DNA of 64,000 nucleotides from Gemmatimonas phototrophica (GTDB lineage Bacteria > Gemmatimonadota > Gemmatimonadetes > Gemmatimonadales > Gemmatimonadaceae). The notes under the pieces were generated by a model. The model made no database searches. It was not told where the DNA came from and was given only the letters and a program-made list of their open reading frames with translations. A program made the translations under genes and the position numbers. Positions 37,639 to 47,374 of this stretch are shown piece by piece (positions within the stretch are counted from its first letter, which is position 1; each line of letters opens with the position of its first letter). The stretch spans positions 1,612,001-1,676,000 of the forward strand of contig NZ_CP011454.1 of NCBI RefSeq assembly GCF_000695095.2, written 5' to 3'.

Positions 37639-39009
37639 ATGACCACTCCACCGCGTCGCCCGCCGGTTGCCGGCGCGCTGCGCTATCTGGCCCCGGCGCT
37701 TTTTGGGGGAGTGATCATCGCGGCCGCCACGATGCTGGCCTGTGCGCCGTCGTCGGCGTCCGGCGGCATGCAGCCCGTGCTGGGCGCCGCGCGCCCTGGT
37801 CAGTCGGTTGAACAGCGTGAGCTGAACGGCAGGCTGGAACGGGACCGGGTGGCGCTGGTGGTCCTCGGGGCCCGGCAAGCCGATGCGGCCGTCAGTGCGT
37901 CAGGGCGCTGGCGTATAGATGAGCAGGGCGGCCGCGTGTCGTTGGTGAAGGGGCAGGGGGATGAGCCCTGGCGTGTGGAGCAGAAGAATGGCCTGCTCCG
38001 CGTGGCCGGTGACGGCGGTGATGCGACCCCCTGGCGTGAAGGGCCATTTGTGGCTCGCCCCTCCGGCGACACCTTCCTGCGGTTCGGCAATCGCCGCTAC
38101 CGGGGCGAATTGGTGTTCACCGCCACCGATAGCGGTGTGATGGTCGTGAATCGCCTGCCGGTGGAAGACTACCTGCGTGGCGTGGTCCCGCTGGAATTGC
38201 CGGCCCGCAGCCCCGGCGATCGGGCGGCGATTGAGGCGCAGGCCATCGCGGCGCGCAGCTACACCTACATTCGGGTGCCCAGTGGCGTGGTGGAGGCTCC
38301 GGTGCGGGGCTTCAACCTGGTGGCCACGGTGCAGAACCAGGTATACGGTGGCGTGGATGTGGAGCACCCGGTGGTGAACGCCGCTATCGACGGCACGGCG
38401 GGGCTCGTTATCCGGTACAACGGGTTGCTGGTAGACGCGCCGTATTACTCCAGCTGCGGGGGCAAAACGGCGGTGCCGTCGGAAGCGTGGCGCGGGGTGA
38501 AGGAAGAGCCGTATCTCCAGCCGGTGGACGATATCGATCCACGCACGGGGCGGCCGTATTGCGATATCTCCCCCCGCAACCACTGGCAGGCCGACTTTGA
38601 CGAGGCGCAGCTGCAGGAAATCGTGCGTCGGGCGCTGCAGACGAGCGGAGCACGGGACCCGCGCCCGGCCGCGGTGACGGCGTTCTCCATCCCCGCCCGC
38701 GGGCGCTCCGGCCGTGCCAGCAGCGTCGTCTTGCGAACGGAACGTGGCGATATCGCCGTGTCGGCCCGAGATATTCGTGCGGTGATGCGAGATGCGCGTG
38801 GCGCGATCCTGCACAGCACGTATTTTTCCGTGGACCGCGAATCGCGCGGCCGTGGGCACCTGACCGGGCTCACGCTGCGCGGTGCCGGCAACGGCCACGG
38901 AGTGGGGATGTGCCAGTGGGGGGCCATTGGCCGGGCGAGAGCCGGCGCCAATGCCCGCGAAATCCTGAGCCATTACTATCCGGGGACTGTCGTCGGCTTC
39001 GCCGATTGA
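37639..39009 (+). CDS. SpoIID/LytB domain protein, probable lipoprotein
   Basis: A 456-residue protein. The N-terminus has a hydrophobic stretch ending in MLACAPSS, which resembles a lipobox, so it is probably lipid-anchored. From about 155 on it is a SpoIID domain: VVNRLPVEDYLRGVVPLELP, DRAAIEAQAIAARSYTYIR, VNAAIDGTAGLVIRYNG, PYYSSCGGKTAVPSEAW and a C-terminal GNGHGVGMCQWGAIGRAR. The glutamate in VPLELP matches the catalytic Glu of SpoIID lytic transglycosylases, which cut peptidoglycan strands lacking stem peptides. It is not a sporulation gene here; diderm relatives use such proteins in cell-wall remodelling. The 19-bp gap to hemL suggests the same transcript. Confidence 0.87.
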   Translation: MTTPPRRPPVAGALRYLAPALFGGVIIAAATMLACAPSSASGGMQPVLGAARPGQSVEQRELNGRLERDRVALVVLGARQADAAVSASGRWRIDEQGGRVSLVKGQGDEPWRVEQKNGLLRVAGDGGDATPWREGPFVARPSGDTFLRFGNRRYRGELVFTATDSGVMVVNRLPVEDYLRGVVPLELPARSPGDRAAIEAQAIAARSYTYIRVPSGVVEAPVRGFNLVATVQNQVYGGVDVEHPVVNAAIDGTAGLVIRYNGLLVDAPYYSSCGGKTAVPSEAWRGVKEEPYLQPVDDIDPRTGRPYCDISPRNHWQADFDEAQLQEIVRRALQTSGARDPRPAAVTAFSIPARGRSGRASSVVLRTERGDIAVSARDIRAVMRDARGAILHSTYFSVDRESRGRGHLTGLTLRGAGNGHGVGMCQWGAIGRARAGANAREILSHYYPGTVVGFAD

Positions 39010-39031
39010 TCTGTTACCCCCGGAGGCGTTG

Positions 39032-40036
39032 ATGAAGGACGGCGTACGCATCGCCGTCGTTGGCACGGGTGCCATTGCCCAGCTAACGCACATTCCAGTC
39101 TTGTCCAAGCTGCGCGGCGCGTCGCTTGTTGCCCTGTGCGACAACGATGCGGCCAAAGCGCGTGCGCTGGCTGACCGCTTCGGGGTCCCCGATGTGTTCA
39201 CCGACTTCGAGGAGTTGCTCGATAGCGACGAACTCGACGCGGTCGTCATTGCCACGCCCAATCACCTGCACGAGCCGCACGTGCTCAGCGCGCTACGCAA
39301 GAAGCTGCACGTGCTTTGTGAGCGCCCATTGGCACTGTCGGCCCGCGGCATTGAACGGTGCCTTGCGGCAGCGCAGAAAACCGATGTCCGGCTGGTGGTG
39401 GGGCACAACCATCGCTTCCGCAGCGATACGCAGGCGCTCGACCAGTTCATCCGGAACGGCGAGCTGGGGCAGGTCACAAGCATTCGCTGCGGCTCCTTGC
39501 AGGTCAAAAAGAACGCCGACGGATGGCGCAACCGCCGCGCGGAGTCGGGGGGCGGCGTGTTCCTCGAGCATGGCTTCCCGTTGCTCGATCTGGCCATGTG
39601 GCTCGCCGATGGCCCGTCTCCGGTGCGTGTGGTGTCGAGCATGCGACGCGGCCGCGGGGCCGGCGCCGTGGAAGATGCCATGCAGGTGTTCCTCGAATGC
39701 GAGAACGGCCTGGTGGTGAATCTCGATCTGTCCTGGTCATACGTGGGCGACGAGGATCGGTGGTGGTTTGAAGTGCACGCGACTCGCGGGTCGGCCAAGC
39801 TGGCTCCGTTGCGCGTCACCAAGGAACTCAACGGGCGCGCGGTGGATGTGTCGCCCAGCGGTGCCGGCGTGCGGGAAAGTCCGTTCCTGCAAAGCTACCG
39901 GGCCGAAATCGCCCACTTTCTGGCGGTCATTCGTGGCGAAACGCCATACGAAGCACCAACGGATCAGGTGGGCGTTCAGAAGATTGTCGAGGCGGTGTAC
40001 AAGGCCGCCGAAGACGGCAAGGAAATCCGGTTCTGA
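39032..40036 (+). CDS. Gfo/Idh/MocA-family NAD(P)-dependent oxidoreductase
   Basis: A 334-residue protein with an N-terminal Rossmann domain (IAVVGTGAIAQLTHIPVL, DVFTDFEELLDSDELDAVVI, ATPNHLHEPHVLSAL) and a C-terminal alpha/beta domain (WRNRRAESGGGVFLEHGFPL, LDLAMWLADG). The catalytic EKP motif of many family members appears as CERPLALS. Members reduce or oxidise sugars, inositol or related compounds. The start ATG 39032 follows GGAGG with a 5-nt spacer, which fixes it. It is spaced 22 bp from the SpoIID gene and 5 bp from the DUF4105 gene, so it belongs to one long operon. Confidence 0.87.
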   Translation: MKDGVRIAVVGTGAIAQLTHIPVLSKLRGASLVALCDNDAAKARALADRFGVPDVFTDFEELLDSDELDAVVIATPNHLHEPHVLSALRKKLHVLCERPLALSARGIERCLAAAQKTDVRLVVGHNHRFRSDTQALDQFIRNGELGQVTSIRCGSLQVKKNADGWRNRRAESGGGVFLEHGFPLLDLAMWLADGPSPVRVVSSMRRGRGAGAVEDAMQVFLECENGLVVNLDLSWSYVGDEDRWWFEVHATRGSAKLAPLRVTKELNGRAVDVSPSGAGVRESPFLQSYRAEIAHFLAVIRGETPYEAPTDQVGVQKIVEAVYKAAEDGKEIRF

Positions 40037-40041
40037 GCCGC

Positions 40042-41367
40042 ATGTCTTCTCCTCGACAATCGTGGGCGCGCCGTGTTGCCACCGCCATGGGCGTGGTGAC
40101 CGGCGCGCTGTGCATTGCGGCGGTATCGCTCACCACGCTGCATGCGCAGGCGCCACTCCCCGATAACGTGCCCCAGACGCCACGGCCGCCGGCTCCCGGC
40201 ACCTCGCCCGCGCTCGACAGCGCCCGCGCGGCCCGAGGCGCGACGCTGCAGGTGGTGCTCTACACCTACGGACCGGGCCCCGAAGTGTTTGAAAAGTTCG
40301 GGCACGTTGCGCTTGCGATCGAAGACACGCAGACCGGCGAGAGCATTGCCTACAACTGGGGGATGTTCGACTTCAACCAGCCGAATTTCCTCGCCCGGTT
40401 TCTCACCGGCGATACGAAGTACTGGATGGCCGGCTATCGCACCGGTGAGTTCAATGCGATGTATCAGTCGCAGGACCGCACCATTCGCCAGCAGCGCCTC
40501 AATCTCACTCCCATGCAGCGGGGGGCGTTGTCCGATCTGGTGTCGTGGAATGCGCGCGAAGAGAACGCGTACTACCGCTACGACTACTACAACGACAACT
40601 GCAGTACGCGCGTGCGTGATGCGCTGGATTGGGCACTCGGTGGCGTGGTGCGCCAAGCGCTGGATACCGTGGATGGTCACTTTACCTGGCGCAACGAAAC
40701 GGCTCGCATTACGGCCGAGAATCTCCCGGTGTATGCGGGCATTCAACTCGCGCTCGGTCGCACCGCTGATCGGCATCTGACACGCTGGCAACTCGCATTC
40801 CTGCCAGAACGCTTTGCCGATGATCTGGCGCGTACCGCGGTGGGCGGGGCGTCCCTGGTGGCGCACGATTCCGTGCTGTACGCCACGCAGAGTCTGCCGA
40901 CCTTGGTGCACGTGCCCCAGCGTACCATGCCGGCGCTGGCACTGGGCATGGTGCTGGGCGTGGCGGTATTTGCCCTCGCCCGTCTCGCACCGGCGCTGTT
41001 GAGTGCTTTTGGTGTGCTGTGGTATGGTGCAGGCGGTGTGCTGGGTACGGCGCTGTTGCTGGCTGGCACCGTGACCAAGCACATCCCGTACATGGGCTCG
41101 AACCTCAACCTCACGCTGGTCTCGCCCCTGCTGCTGGTGGCCGCGCTGTTCTGGAGCTGGCGTACGCGCGACGATGCCAAGGGACGGTCTGGTCGTGCGC
41201 TCAGCGCCGTGGTGGCCGGTATTGCGGTGGTGGGGTTGGTGTTGGAGCACCTGCCCGCTCTATCACAGGGGAGCATCATGGTCTTCATGACCGTGGTACC
41301 GGTGCATGTGGCCCTCGCGATAGTGGCCAACCGTCGTCTGCGGCGGGCGCCGTCGGCAACCCCATGA
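40042..41367 (+). CDS. DUF4105 (Lnb N-terminal-like) membrane protein
   Basis: A 441-residue protein with a signal anchor (about 15-36), a soluble extracytoplasmic domain (about 70-280), and about five C-terminal membrane helices. The DUF4105 core is recognisable: VVLYTYGPGPEVFEKFGHVALAI, SIAYNWGMFDFNQPNFL, TPMQRGALSDLVSWNAREE and NDNCSTRVRDALDWALGG. The His in FGHVAL and the Cys in NDNCST look like the catalytic pair of an NlpC/P60-like cysteine hydrolase, so it may cut an amide bond in the envelope; the substrate is unknown. Its stop overlaps the hydantoinase A start (ATGA), so it opens a coupled chain of five genes. Confidence 0.82.
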   Translation: MSSPRQSWARRVATAMGVVTGALCIAAVSLTTLHAQAPLPDNVPQTPRPPAPGTSPALDSARAARGATLQVVLYTYGPGPEVFEKFGHVALAIEDTQTGESIAYNWGMFDFNQPNFLARFLTGDTKYWMAGYRTGEFNAMYQSQDRTIRQQRLNLTPMQRGALSDLVSWNAREENAYYRYDYYNDNCSTRVRDALDWALGGVVRQALDTVDGHFTWRNETARITAENLPVYAGIQLALGRTADRHLTRWQLAFLPERFADDLARTAVGGASLVAHDSVLYATQSLPTLVHVPQRTMPALALGMVLGVAVFALARLAPALLSAFGVLWYGAGGVLGTALLLAGTVTKHIPYMGSNLNLTLVSPLLLVAALFWSWRTRDDAKGRSGRALSAVVAGIAVVGLVLEHLPALSQGSIMVFMTVVPVHVALAIVANRRLRRAPSATP

Positions 41368-43325
41368 GCAATCACACCGGGGTGGCCGTCGGCATTGATG
41401 TGGGCGGCACCTTCACCGATCTCGCCGCGCTGCACCACGACGGCACGGTGTCCACCACCAAGGTGCTCAGTGTCCCTGCCGACCGCGCGCAGGGCGTACT
41501 GCAGGCGTTGGACGCGGCACAGCTGCAGGCGCAGGACATCGCGCACATTGCGCACGGCACGACGGTGGTCACCAACCTGCTGCTGGAGCGCCGCGGAGCC
41601 CCGGTGGTGTTGTGTGCCACGCAGGGGTTCACCGATGTGCTGGAGTTGCGTCGGCAGGAACGTGCGGCTCTCTATGATTTGTCGCAGCACCATGCGGCGC
41701 CGCTCGTGTCCGGACCGCAAGTCATTGCGGTGCCGGAGCGCATCGCGCCGGAGGGCGTGGTAACGTCACTCGAGCACGAAGGCGTGGCGCACGTGGTCGC
41801 TACGGCGCTGGCGCAGGCCACCGTCTGTGGCGCCGAAACGGTAGCGATCACCCTGCTGCACGCGTACGGCGACCCGTCGCATGAGCAGCGGCTCGCGGAA
41901 GCGTTGCGGTTGGCGATTGCAGCGCAGGGGCTCGCGCTGGATGTGGTGGCCAGTCACGAGGTGTTGCCGGAAATCCGCGAGTACGAACGCATGGCCACCA
42001 CCGTGGCAGAAGCGTATGCGCGTCCAGCGGTGCGCCGCTATCTGGCGGGACTCAGCACCCGTCTCGCGGCCCGCGGATATCCGGCGCCGCGGGTCATGAC
42101 GTCGGCCGGCGGCACCCTCGAAACAGAGGAGGCCGCGCACCATGCCGCGGCACTGGCGCTCAGTGGACCTGCCGGCGGCGTCACCGGAGCTGCGGCCATC
42201 GCGCGCGCGCTCGGCGTTTCGCGGGCGCTGACGATCGACATTGGTGGGACCAGCGCCGACGTGGGGCTCATTGAAGATGGGGAGCCCCTGGTGGAGCGCG
42301 GCGGTGGCGTGGGGGGGATTCCCATTGCCTTGCCGCGCGTGTTGGTGGAAGCCGTTGCCGCCGGTGGCGGCAGCATTGCCTGGCTGGACGATGGCGGCGC
42401 CCTGCGCGCAGGCCCGGAAAGCGCCGGCGCCATGCCGGGGCCGGCTGCCTACGATCGCGGTGGGGAACGCCCCACGGTGACCGATGCACACGTGGTGTTG
42501 GGCACCATTGCCGCCGGCAAATGGAGTGGAGGCGTGCGCATCAGCCGCGACAAGGCGGTGGCGGCGGTGGCCACCATTGCCGCCCCACTGGGTGTGTCGG
42601 TGGAGCGCGCGGCCGAAGCGATTATTGCGACCGCCGATGCGACCATGGCGCGCGCGTTACGCCGCGTCAGTGTGGAACGCGGGGTCGATCCGCGTGGCAT
42701 TCCACTCATTGCATTCGGCGGTGGGGGGCCGTTGCATGCCTGCGGGTTGGCTGAACGCTTGGGTATGCGACAGGTCATCGTGCCGCCACACGCGGGCGTG
42801 CTGAGCGCCGTCGGCCTTGCCCTGGCACCTGAACGTCGGGAACGGCTCACGAGCTGTGTGGTGGAGGCAGAGGCGTGGAGTGATGCCTCGATGTCCACAT
42901 TGCTGAGTGCCTCGGCGAGCGCATTGGGGCAGGGGCGTTCGCATCTCGAGCCCCGGTGGTGGCTGCGGGCCCGCTACGTGGGCCAGGGGTATGAACTGGA
43001 TGTGCCGGTCGTTCCGGGCGATCCGGTGGAGTTGGTGGTGACGCGCTTCATTGCGCGGCACGAGCAGCGCGCCGGGTTTACGCTGGAGCGCCCTGTCGAG
43101 TTCATCAGCGCCCGCACCACGCTCAGCAGCGCCCCGTGGCCGGTGCGATTGGTGCGACCGGTCCGTTCGGGCGACATTCCTCCGCAGGTGGATGATGGGC
43201 GGGCCATGACGCGCACCGTACACGGTGATGCGGTGGTCCGGTTGCCCGATGCCACCATGCGGGTGGCCCCTGGCTGGACTGCCCGTGCGCTGGAAATTGG
43301 TGGTTGGCTACTGGAGCAGACATGA
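41364..43325 (+). CDS. Hydantoinase A / 5-oxoprolinase N-terminal-type ATPase subunit
   Basis: A 653-residue protein. The N-terminal actin-like motif is GIDVGGTFTDLAALHHDG, the second nucleotide motif LTIDIGGTSADVGLI is near 290, and the conserved segments SAGGTLETEEAA, AHGTTVVTNLLLERRG and FGGGGPLHACGLAERLG are present. Members are ATP-dependent ring-opening enzymes for 5-oxoproline, N-methylhydantoin or similar lactams and always work with a B subunit. The B subunit is encoded two genes on, with an unrelated gene in between. The ATG at 41364 overlaps the previous stop (ATGA). The exact substrate cannot be told from the sequence. Confidence 0.9.
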   Translation: MSNHTGVAVGIDVGGTFTDLAALHHDGTVSTTKVLSVPADRAQGVLQALDAAQLQAQDIAHIAHGTTVVTNLLLERRGAPVVLCATQGFTDVLELRRQERAALYDLSQHHAAPLVSGPQVIAVPERIAPEGVVTSLEHEGVAHVVATALAQATVCGAETVAITLLHAYGDPSHEQRLAEALRLAIAAQGLALDVVASHEVLPEIREYERMATTVAEAYARPAVRRYLAGLSTRLAARGYPAPRVMTSAGGTLETEEAAHHAAALALSGPAGGVTGAAAIARALGVSRALTIDIGGTSADVGLIEDGEPLVERGGGVGGIPIALPRVLVEAVAAGGGSIAWLDDGGALRAGPESAGAMPGPAAYDRGGERPTVTDAHVVLGTIAAGKWSGGVRISRDKAVAAVATIAAPLGVSVERAAEAIIATADATMARALRRVSVERGVDPRGIPLIAFGGGGPLHACGLAERLGMRQVIVPPHAGVLSAVGLALAPERRERLTSCVVEAEAWSDASMSTLLSASASALGQGRSHLEPRWWLRARYVGQGYELDVPVVPGDPVELVVTRFIARHEQRAGFTLERPVEFISARTTLSSAPWPVRLVRPVRSGDIPPQVDDGRAMTRTVHGDAVVRLPDATMRVAPGWTARALEIGGWLLEQT

Positions 43326-43984
43326 GCGCCGCACGCATAGAAGTGGGACGTATCCTCGGCACCCCCGTGCACATGCTGCTTCCTCAGGAAGGGGCGGTCC
43401 ATGTGCTCATCGTGGGGGAGGCCCCGGGGCCACGCGGCGCCGACAAGAGCGGCATTCCCTTCTTCGGTGATGCGGCGGGCAAGCACTTGTATCAGGCCTT
43501 GGCCCGAATGGGTGCGGTGACGTTGCCACCCGAAGTGGATGACATGCCATGGGATGGCGCGCTGTTCACCGCCGCCGGCCTCGCCCCCATTTCGCACGGA
43601 GTGGCGCTGGGGAATGCCTTCGATCGGTGTCCCACTGACGATGGGCAATCGTTTCGGGCCCCTATCCGCGCCGAGTTGGAGAGTCAGCGCAACATCTCGC
43701 GCCTCAACCGTGATCTGGATCAGCTGGTATCGCGAGGGCTGAAGGGCATTGTCACCTTGGGACGCGTGGCCACGCGCACCTTTGATGTGGTGTTCAAGCA
43801 GAAGCCCCGAGCGGACATCGCCCGACGGGCACTGCCACACCCATCGGCGCAAGGGTTGTTGTCCATGGCGCCTGATCGTGGCAAGGGATCGCGCATGACC
43901 GACTTGCAGGAGGCGTGGATGGTGCGCTGTGAATACGCCATTCTCCAGGCCGGCTATCCGGCGCCCGCCAGCGGCGACACATGA
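43322..43984 (+). CDS. Uracil-DNA-glycosylase superfamily-like protein within the hydantoinase operon
   Basis: A 220-residue protein. Motif A reads [12 protein letters not shown] (GEAPG at 32-36) and is followed by [20 protein letters not shown], the pattern of family 4-type uracil-DNA glycosylases (GEAPG...G.PF.G). A later LPHPSAQG (His173-Pro174-Ser175) looks like motif B. The four cysteines that hold the Fe-S cluster in family 4 and 5 enzymes are missing; only two cysteines remain (FDRCPTD and MVRCEYAI). It therefore belongs to a branch without Fe-S cluster. It overlaps the hydantoinase A stop and the hydantoinase B start by 4 bp each, so it is made with both. Whether it still removes bases from DNA is unknown. 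Confidence 0.72.
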   Translation: MSAARIEVGRILGTPVHMLLPQEGAVHVLIVGEAPGPRGADKSGIPFFGDAAGKHLYQALARMGAVTLPPEVDDMPWDGALFTAAGLAPISHGVALGNAFDRCPTDDGQSFRAPIRAELESQRNISRLNRDLDQLVSRGLKGIVTLGRVATRTFDVVFKQKPRADIARRALPHPSAQGLLSMAPDRGKGSRMTDLQEAWMVRCEYAILQAGYPAPASGDT

Positions 43985-45576
43985 CCACCAACAACGCTGC
44001 GGCGTTTGACGCGCTGGAACTCACGGTCTTTTCGCAGGGCGTGGCCATGCTCGCGGAGGAGATGGGCGGCCTACTGGAACGCAGCAGTATTTCGCCCAAC
44101 ATCCGCGAGCGTCGCGATGCGTCGTGCGCGCTGTTCGATGCGTCGGGGCGCATGGTGGCGCAAGCGGCGCATATTCCGGTGCATCTGGGCGCCATGCCGG
44201 AATCGGTGGCGGCCGTGCGTGCTGCGGGCGCCGCGGCTGGTGACGTGTTTCTGCTTAATGATCCATCGCACGGCGGGTCGCATTTGCCCGATCTCACCAT
44301 GGTAGAGGTCATTGCGCATCCGTCGCAAGCCGATCGCATTATTGGGTATGCCGCCGTGCGCGCCCATCATGCCGATGTCGGTGGCATCAGTCCGGGAAGC
44401 ATGCCCTTTGGGGCCACGGAGTTGTATCAGGAAGGGCTGATCGTGCCGCCGGTACGCATTGAGGTACATGGCATACCGCAACGCGATGTGATGACGCTGG
44501 TGCTGGCGAATGTACGAACGCCCGCCGAGCGCGAGGGGGATTTGCGGGCGCAGCGCGCTGCCTGCGCGGCCGGGCGTCGTGGGTGGCAGGCGCTGTTCAC
44601 GCGGCTTGGCGACGCCACGTTGCAGGCGGCCGTGGATGCGCTGCTCGATTACACCGAGCGACGTGTGCGGGCGCGACTGGCGTTGCTGGAAGGGGCCACT
44701 GGACAAGCCGCCGACGCGCTGGAAGGCGATGGCGTGAGCGACCAGCCGATTCCGGTGGTCATTCGGGCCACTGTGCGCAACGGAACTCTGTTGCTTGATC
44801 TCACCGGCACCTCACCCGCGGTGCGTGGCAATGTGAACGCGCCCCCCGCGGTGGCCCGTGCGGCCGCGGTGTTTGTGTTGCGCGTGTTGTGCGACGATGA
44901 CGTGCCCGTAAACGACGGTGTGGCGCGCGCGGTGCACCTCACCATCCCCGACGATTGTGTGGCCAACGCCAAGCGTCCGAGCGCCGTGGCGGCCGGGAAT
45001 GTGGAACTGTCGCAGCGCATGACCGACGTGTGTTTTGCGGCGTTGGCCAAAGCGGCGGCCAGTATTGGTGTACATGATCTGGTCATCCCGGCCTGCGGGC
45101 AGGGCACCATGAACAACATCACGCTGGGCGCGCCGGGGTGGAGCTTTTACGAAACACTGGGAGGAGGGCAGGGGGCCAGCTTGCGCGGTCCTGGCCCTGA
45201 TGCCGTGCACGTGGGGATGAGCAACACGCGCAACACCCCAGTGGAAAGTCTTGAGCGGGCGTATCCGCTGCGCATTGTGGAGTACGCCGTGCGACGTGGC
45301 AGCGGTGGCGCTGGACAGTTTCCCGGCGGCGATGGGGTGGTACGTCGCTATCAGGCGCTGGTACCGTGCACCGCGACGTTGCTCACCGAGCGTCGGGTCG
45401 TGGCGCCACCGGGCGCCAACGGCGGGATGCCAGGTGCCGCTGGCAACAACCTGTTGAACAGCACAGTACTCCCCGCGAAAACACGCGTGGCACTCTCGGC
45501 AGGTGATGTGCTCACGCTGGAGACACCCGGTGGTGGTGGCTGGGGTGTGCCGGTATCCAACACGCAGGGCCAATGA
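43981..45576 (+). CDS. Hydantoinase B / 5-oxoprolinase C-terminal-type subunit
   Basis: A 531-residue protein matching the HyuB family: [80 protein letters not shown], and the C-terminal [20 protein letters not shown] and [13 protein letters not shown]. It is the partner of the A subunit two genes upstream, and together they would open a lactam or hydantoin ring with ATP. It starts as ATGA with the glycosylase-like gene and ends as ATGA with the exporter gene. The length agrees with family B subunits. Confidence 0.9.
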   Translation: MTTNNAAAFDALELTVFSQGVAMLAEEMGGLLERSSISPNIRERRDASCALFDASGRMVAQAAHIPVHLGAMPESVAAVRAAGAAAGDVFLLNDPSHGGSHLPDLTMVEVIAHPSQADRIIGYAAVRAHHADVGGISPGSMPFGATELYQEGLIVPPVRIEVHGIPQRDVMTLVLANVRTPAEREGDLRAQRAACAAGRRGWQALFTRLGDATLQAAVDALLDYTERRVRARLALLEGATGQAADALEGDGVSDQPIPVVIRATVRNGTLLLDLTGTSPAVRGNVNAPPAVARAAAVFVLRVLCDDDVPVNDGVARAVHLTIPDDCVANAKRPSAVAAGNVELSQRMTDVCFAALAKAAASIGVHDLVIPACGQGTMNNITLGAPGWSFYETLGGGQGASLRGPGPDAVHVGMSNTRNTPVESLERAYPLRIVEYAVRRGSGGAGQFPGGDGVVRRYQALVPCTATLLTERRVVAPPGANGGMPGAAGNNLLNSTVLPAKTRVALSAGDVLTLETPGGGGWGVPVSNTQGQ

Positions 45577-46463
45577 ACATCCGGTTGCTGCTGCTGGTTG
45601 CCATTGCCGCGCTCTCCTCGCTTTTCGTGTGGCGATGGTGGCAAACCGCGCGCGCCGACGCTGCAGCCGCTGGTGGCGACACCGATCGTTCGCGTTGGCC
45701 CTCGCCATTGCAGGTGGTGATCGGGTTTGTGGTCAGCTTTTTGGATACGCTGGGCATTGGCTCGCTGGCCACCACCACCACGGTGTTCAAGGCACTGAAG
45801 ATGGTGCCCGATGAGCGGCTGCCGGCCACGATGATTGTGGGGCTCACCATGTCGGTGGTGGCGCAGGCGCTCATTTTCATTACGGTCATTCAGATTGACA
45901 GCACCGTACTGGCCATGATGATTGCCACGGCGCTGGTGGGCGGCTGGCTGGGGGCGGGTATTGTGGCCCGCCTGCCGCGCCAACCCATTCAGCTGGGCAT
46001 GGGCATCGCTCTGTTGCTGGCCGCCGTGTTCATGACCGTGAGTCAGCTGGGGCGTATGCCCACCGGTGGTACGGCGCTCACGCTGTCGGGCACACCGCTC
46101 ATCATTGCGCTTGCCGTCAACTTCGTCCTTGGCGCGCTGGTCATGCTGGGCATTGGCAACTACGGCCCCACCTTCGTGCTGCTGAGTGTATTGGGTATGG
46201 ATCCGCGCGCGGCGTTTCCCATCATGATGGGCAGCGGGGCCTTCGCCGCGCTGATGGGGTGCCTGGAGTTCCTCAAGCGTCGCAATCATGTGCAGCGCCC
46301 CGCGTTGGGACTCGCGCTTGGTGGTGTACCGGGCGTGCTGGTGGCGGCACTGCTGGTCAAATCGCTCCCGCTGGATATGCTGCGGTGGCTGGTGGTGCTG
46401 GTGGTGATTTACGCGGGCATCGTGATGTTGCGTTCGGCGCTCACGGCCCGCGCACGCGCGTAA
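45573..46463 (+). CDS. TSUP (TauE/SafE) family membrane transporter
   Basis: A 296-residue protein with about eight membrane helices. Typical segments are GFVVSFLDTLGIGSLATTTT, GLTMSVVAQALIFITVIQID, and a second-half repeat LGALVMLGIGNYGPTFVLLS with the glycine-rich helices of the family. TSUP proteins move organic or inorganic anions such as sulfite, sulfonates or C2 compounds. The ATG start overlaps the hydantoinase B stop (ATGA), so the transporter is part of the same operon and may carry its substrate or product; this is inference. It ends 9 bp from the convergent MBL gene. Confidence 0.85.
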   Translation: MNIRLLLLVAIAALSSLFVWRWWQTARADAAAAGGDTDRSRWPSPLQVVIGFVVSFLDTLGIGSLATTTTVFKALKMVPDERLPATMIVGLTMSVVAQALIFITVIQIDSTVLAMMIATALVGGWLGAGIVARLPRQPIQLGMGIALLLAAVFMTVSQLGRMPTGGTALTLSGTPLIIALAVNFVLGALVMLGIGNYGPTFVLLSVLGMDPRAAFPIMMGSGAFAALMGCLEFLKRRNHVQRPALGLALGGVPGVLVAALLVKSLPLDMLRWLVVLVVIYAGIVMLRSALTARARA

Positions 46464-46472
46464 TCGCGGCCG

Positions 46473-47351
46473 TTACGCCACGCCCAGCGACAACCCTTCC
46501 CACGCCGCCAGCAGTCGCACCGTTCCGCCTTCACGCGACACGAATTCGCGGCATTCGTCGAGCATGCGTTCTACCGTTTCATCATCGCGATCGGGATGAT
46601 GATGAAAGAGCACCAGCGTGCGCGCGCCGCACTCCATGGCAAACCGCGCCGCCTCGAGATTGGACGAATGCCCCCATCCCACATGGTTGGGCAGCTCATC
46701 GTGGCGGTAGGTGGCATCATGCACGAGAATGGGCACATCCCGCACAAAGTCCGCCAGCCGGCGCCGCCACTGCACAATGGACTCGGCCCCGTTGTGATAG
46801 GCGAGCTCATTGTCGGGAGCATATGCCAGCAGCGCACCAGCGGCATCATCCAGTCGGAAAATGGCAGCTTCACCGGGATGACGGGCGACAAACCGATGCA
46901 CCGAGAGCTCGCCGGCGCGCGGTGACTGGCAATCATCCCATTCCGTGATGTCCAGCCGGGTGGTTACGCCTGCGACATACGGGAACATGGGCGGCGACAG
47001 AATGGAGGTCGCGAATTTTTCCAGCGACACCGCTTCGCCATCACCGCAGCAGATGTTCAGGCGCTGTCCATTGAACAGCGGAGCGAAGTGCGCCAGCCCC
47101 AGCACATGATCGCTGTGGCGATGGGTGAGAAAGAGATGCAACGGGCCGCTGTATCCAGTGGCCACCAGATGTGCGCCCAGCGCCCTGATGCCGCTGCCTG
47201 CGTCCAGAATGACAATTTCGCCGTCACGCGCGCACAGTTCCACGCACGGCGTGTTGCCCCCGTACCGCACGGTACGGGGGCCGGGAGATGGACACGTACC
47301 GCGGGTGCCCCAGAATCGAATGCGAGCGCGTGGAGGGACGCTGGACGCCAT
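46473..47351 (-). CDS. MBL-fold metallohydrolase, phosphodiesterase-like
   Basis: A 292-residue protein with the metallo-beta-lactamase fold. The N-terminus (IRFWGTRGTCPSPGPRTVRY, then GGNTPCVELCA) is the signature of a branch related to PhnP-like and class II cyclic-nucleotide phosphodiesterase-like MBL enzymes. The metal site is THRHSDHVLG (HxHxDH), and later metal ligands are likely in ILVHDATY and VGWGHSSN. It lies 23 bp after the Crp-family gene on the same strand, so it is very likely co-transcribed. A role in turning over the regulator's ligand is possible but is inference only. Confidence 0.78.
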   Translation of the reverse strand: MASSVPPRARIRFWGTRGTCPSPGPRTVRYGGNTPCVELCARDGEIVILDAGSGIRALGAHLVATGYSGPLHLFLTHRHSDHVLGLAHFAPLFNGQRLNICCGDGEAVSLEKFATSILSPPMFPYVAGVTTRLDITEWDDCQSPRAGELSVHRFVARHPGEAAIFRLDDAAGALLAYAPDNELAYHNGAESIVQWRRRLADFVRDVPILVHDATYRHDELPNHVGWGHSSNLEAARFAMECGARTLVLFHHHPDRDDETVERMLDECREFVSREGGTVRLLAAWEGLSLGVA

Positions 47352-47374
47352 GCGGGGAAACTAGTGACTGCGCC

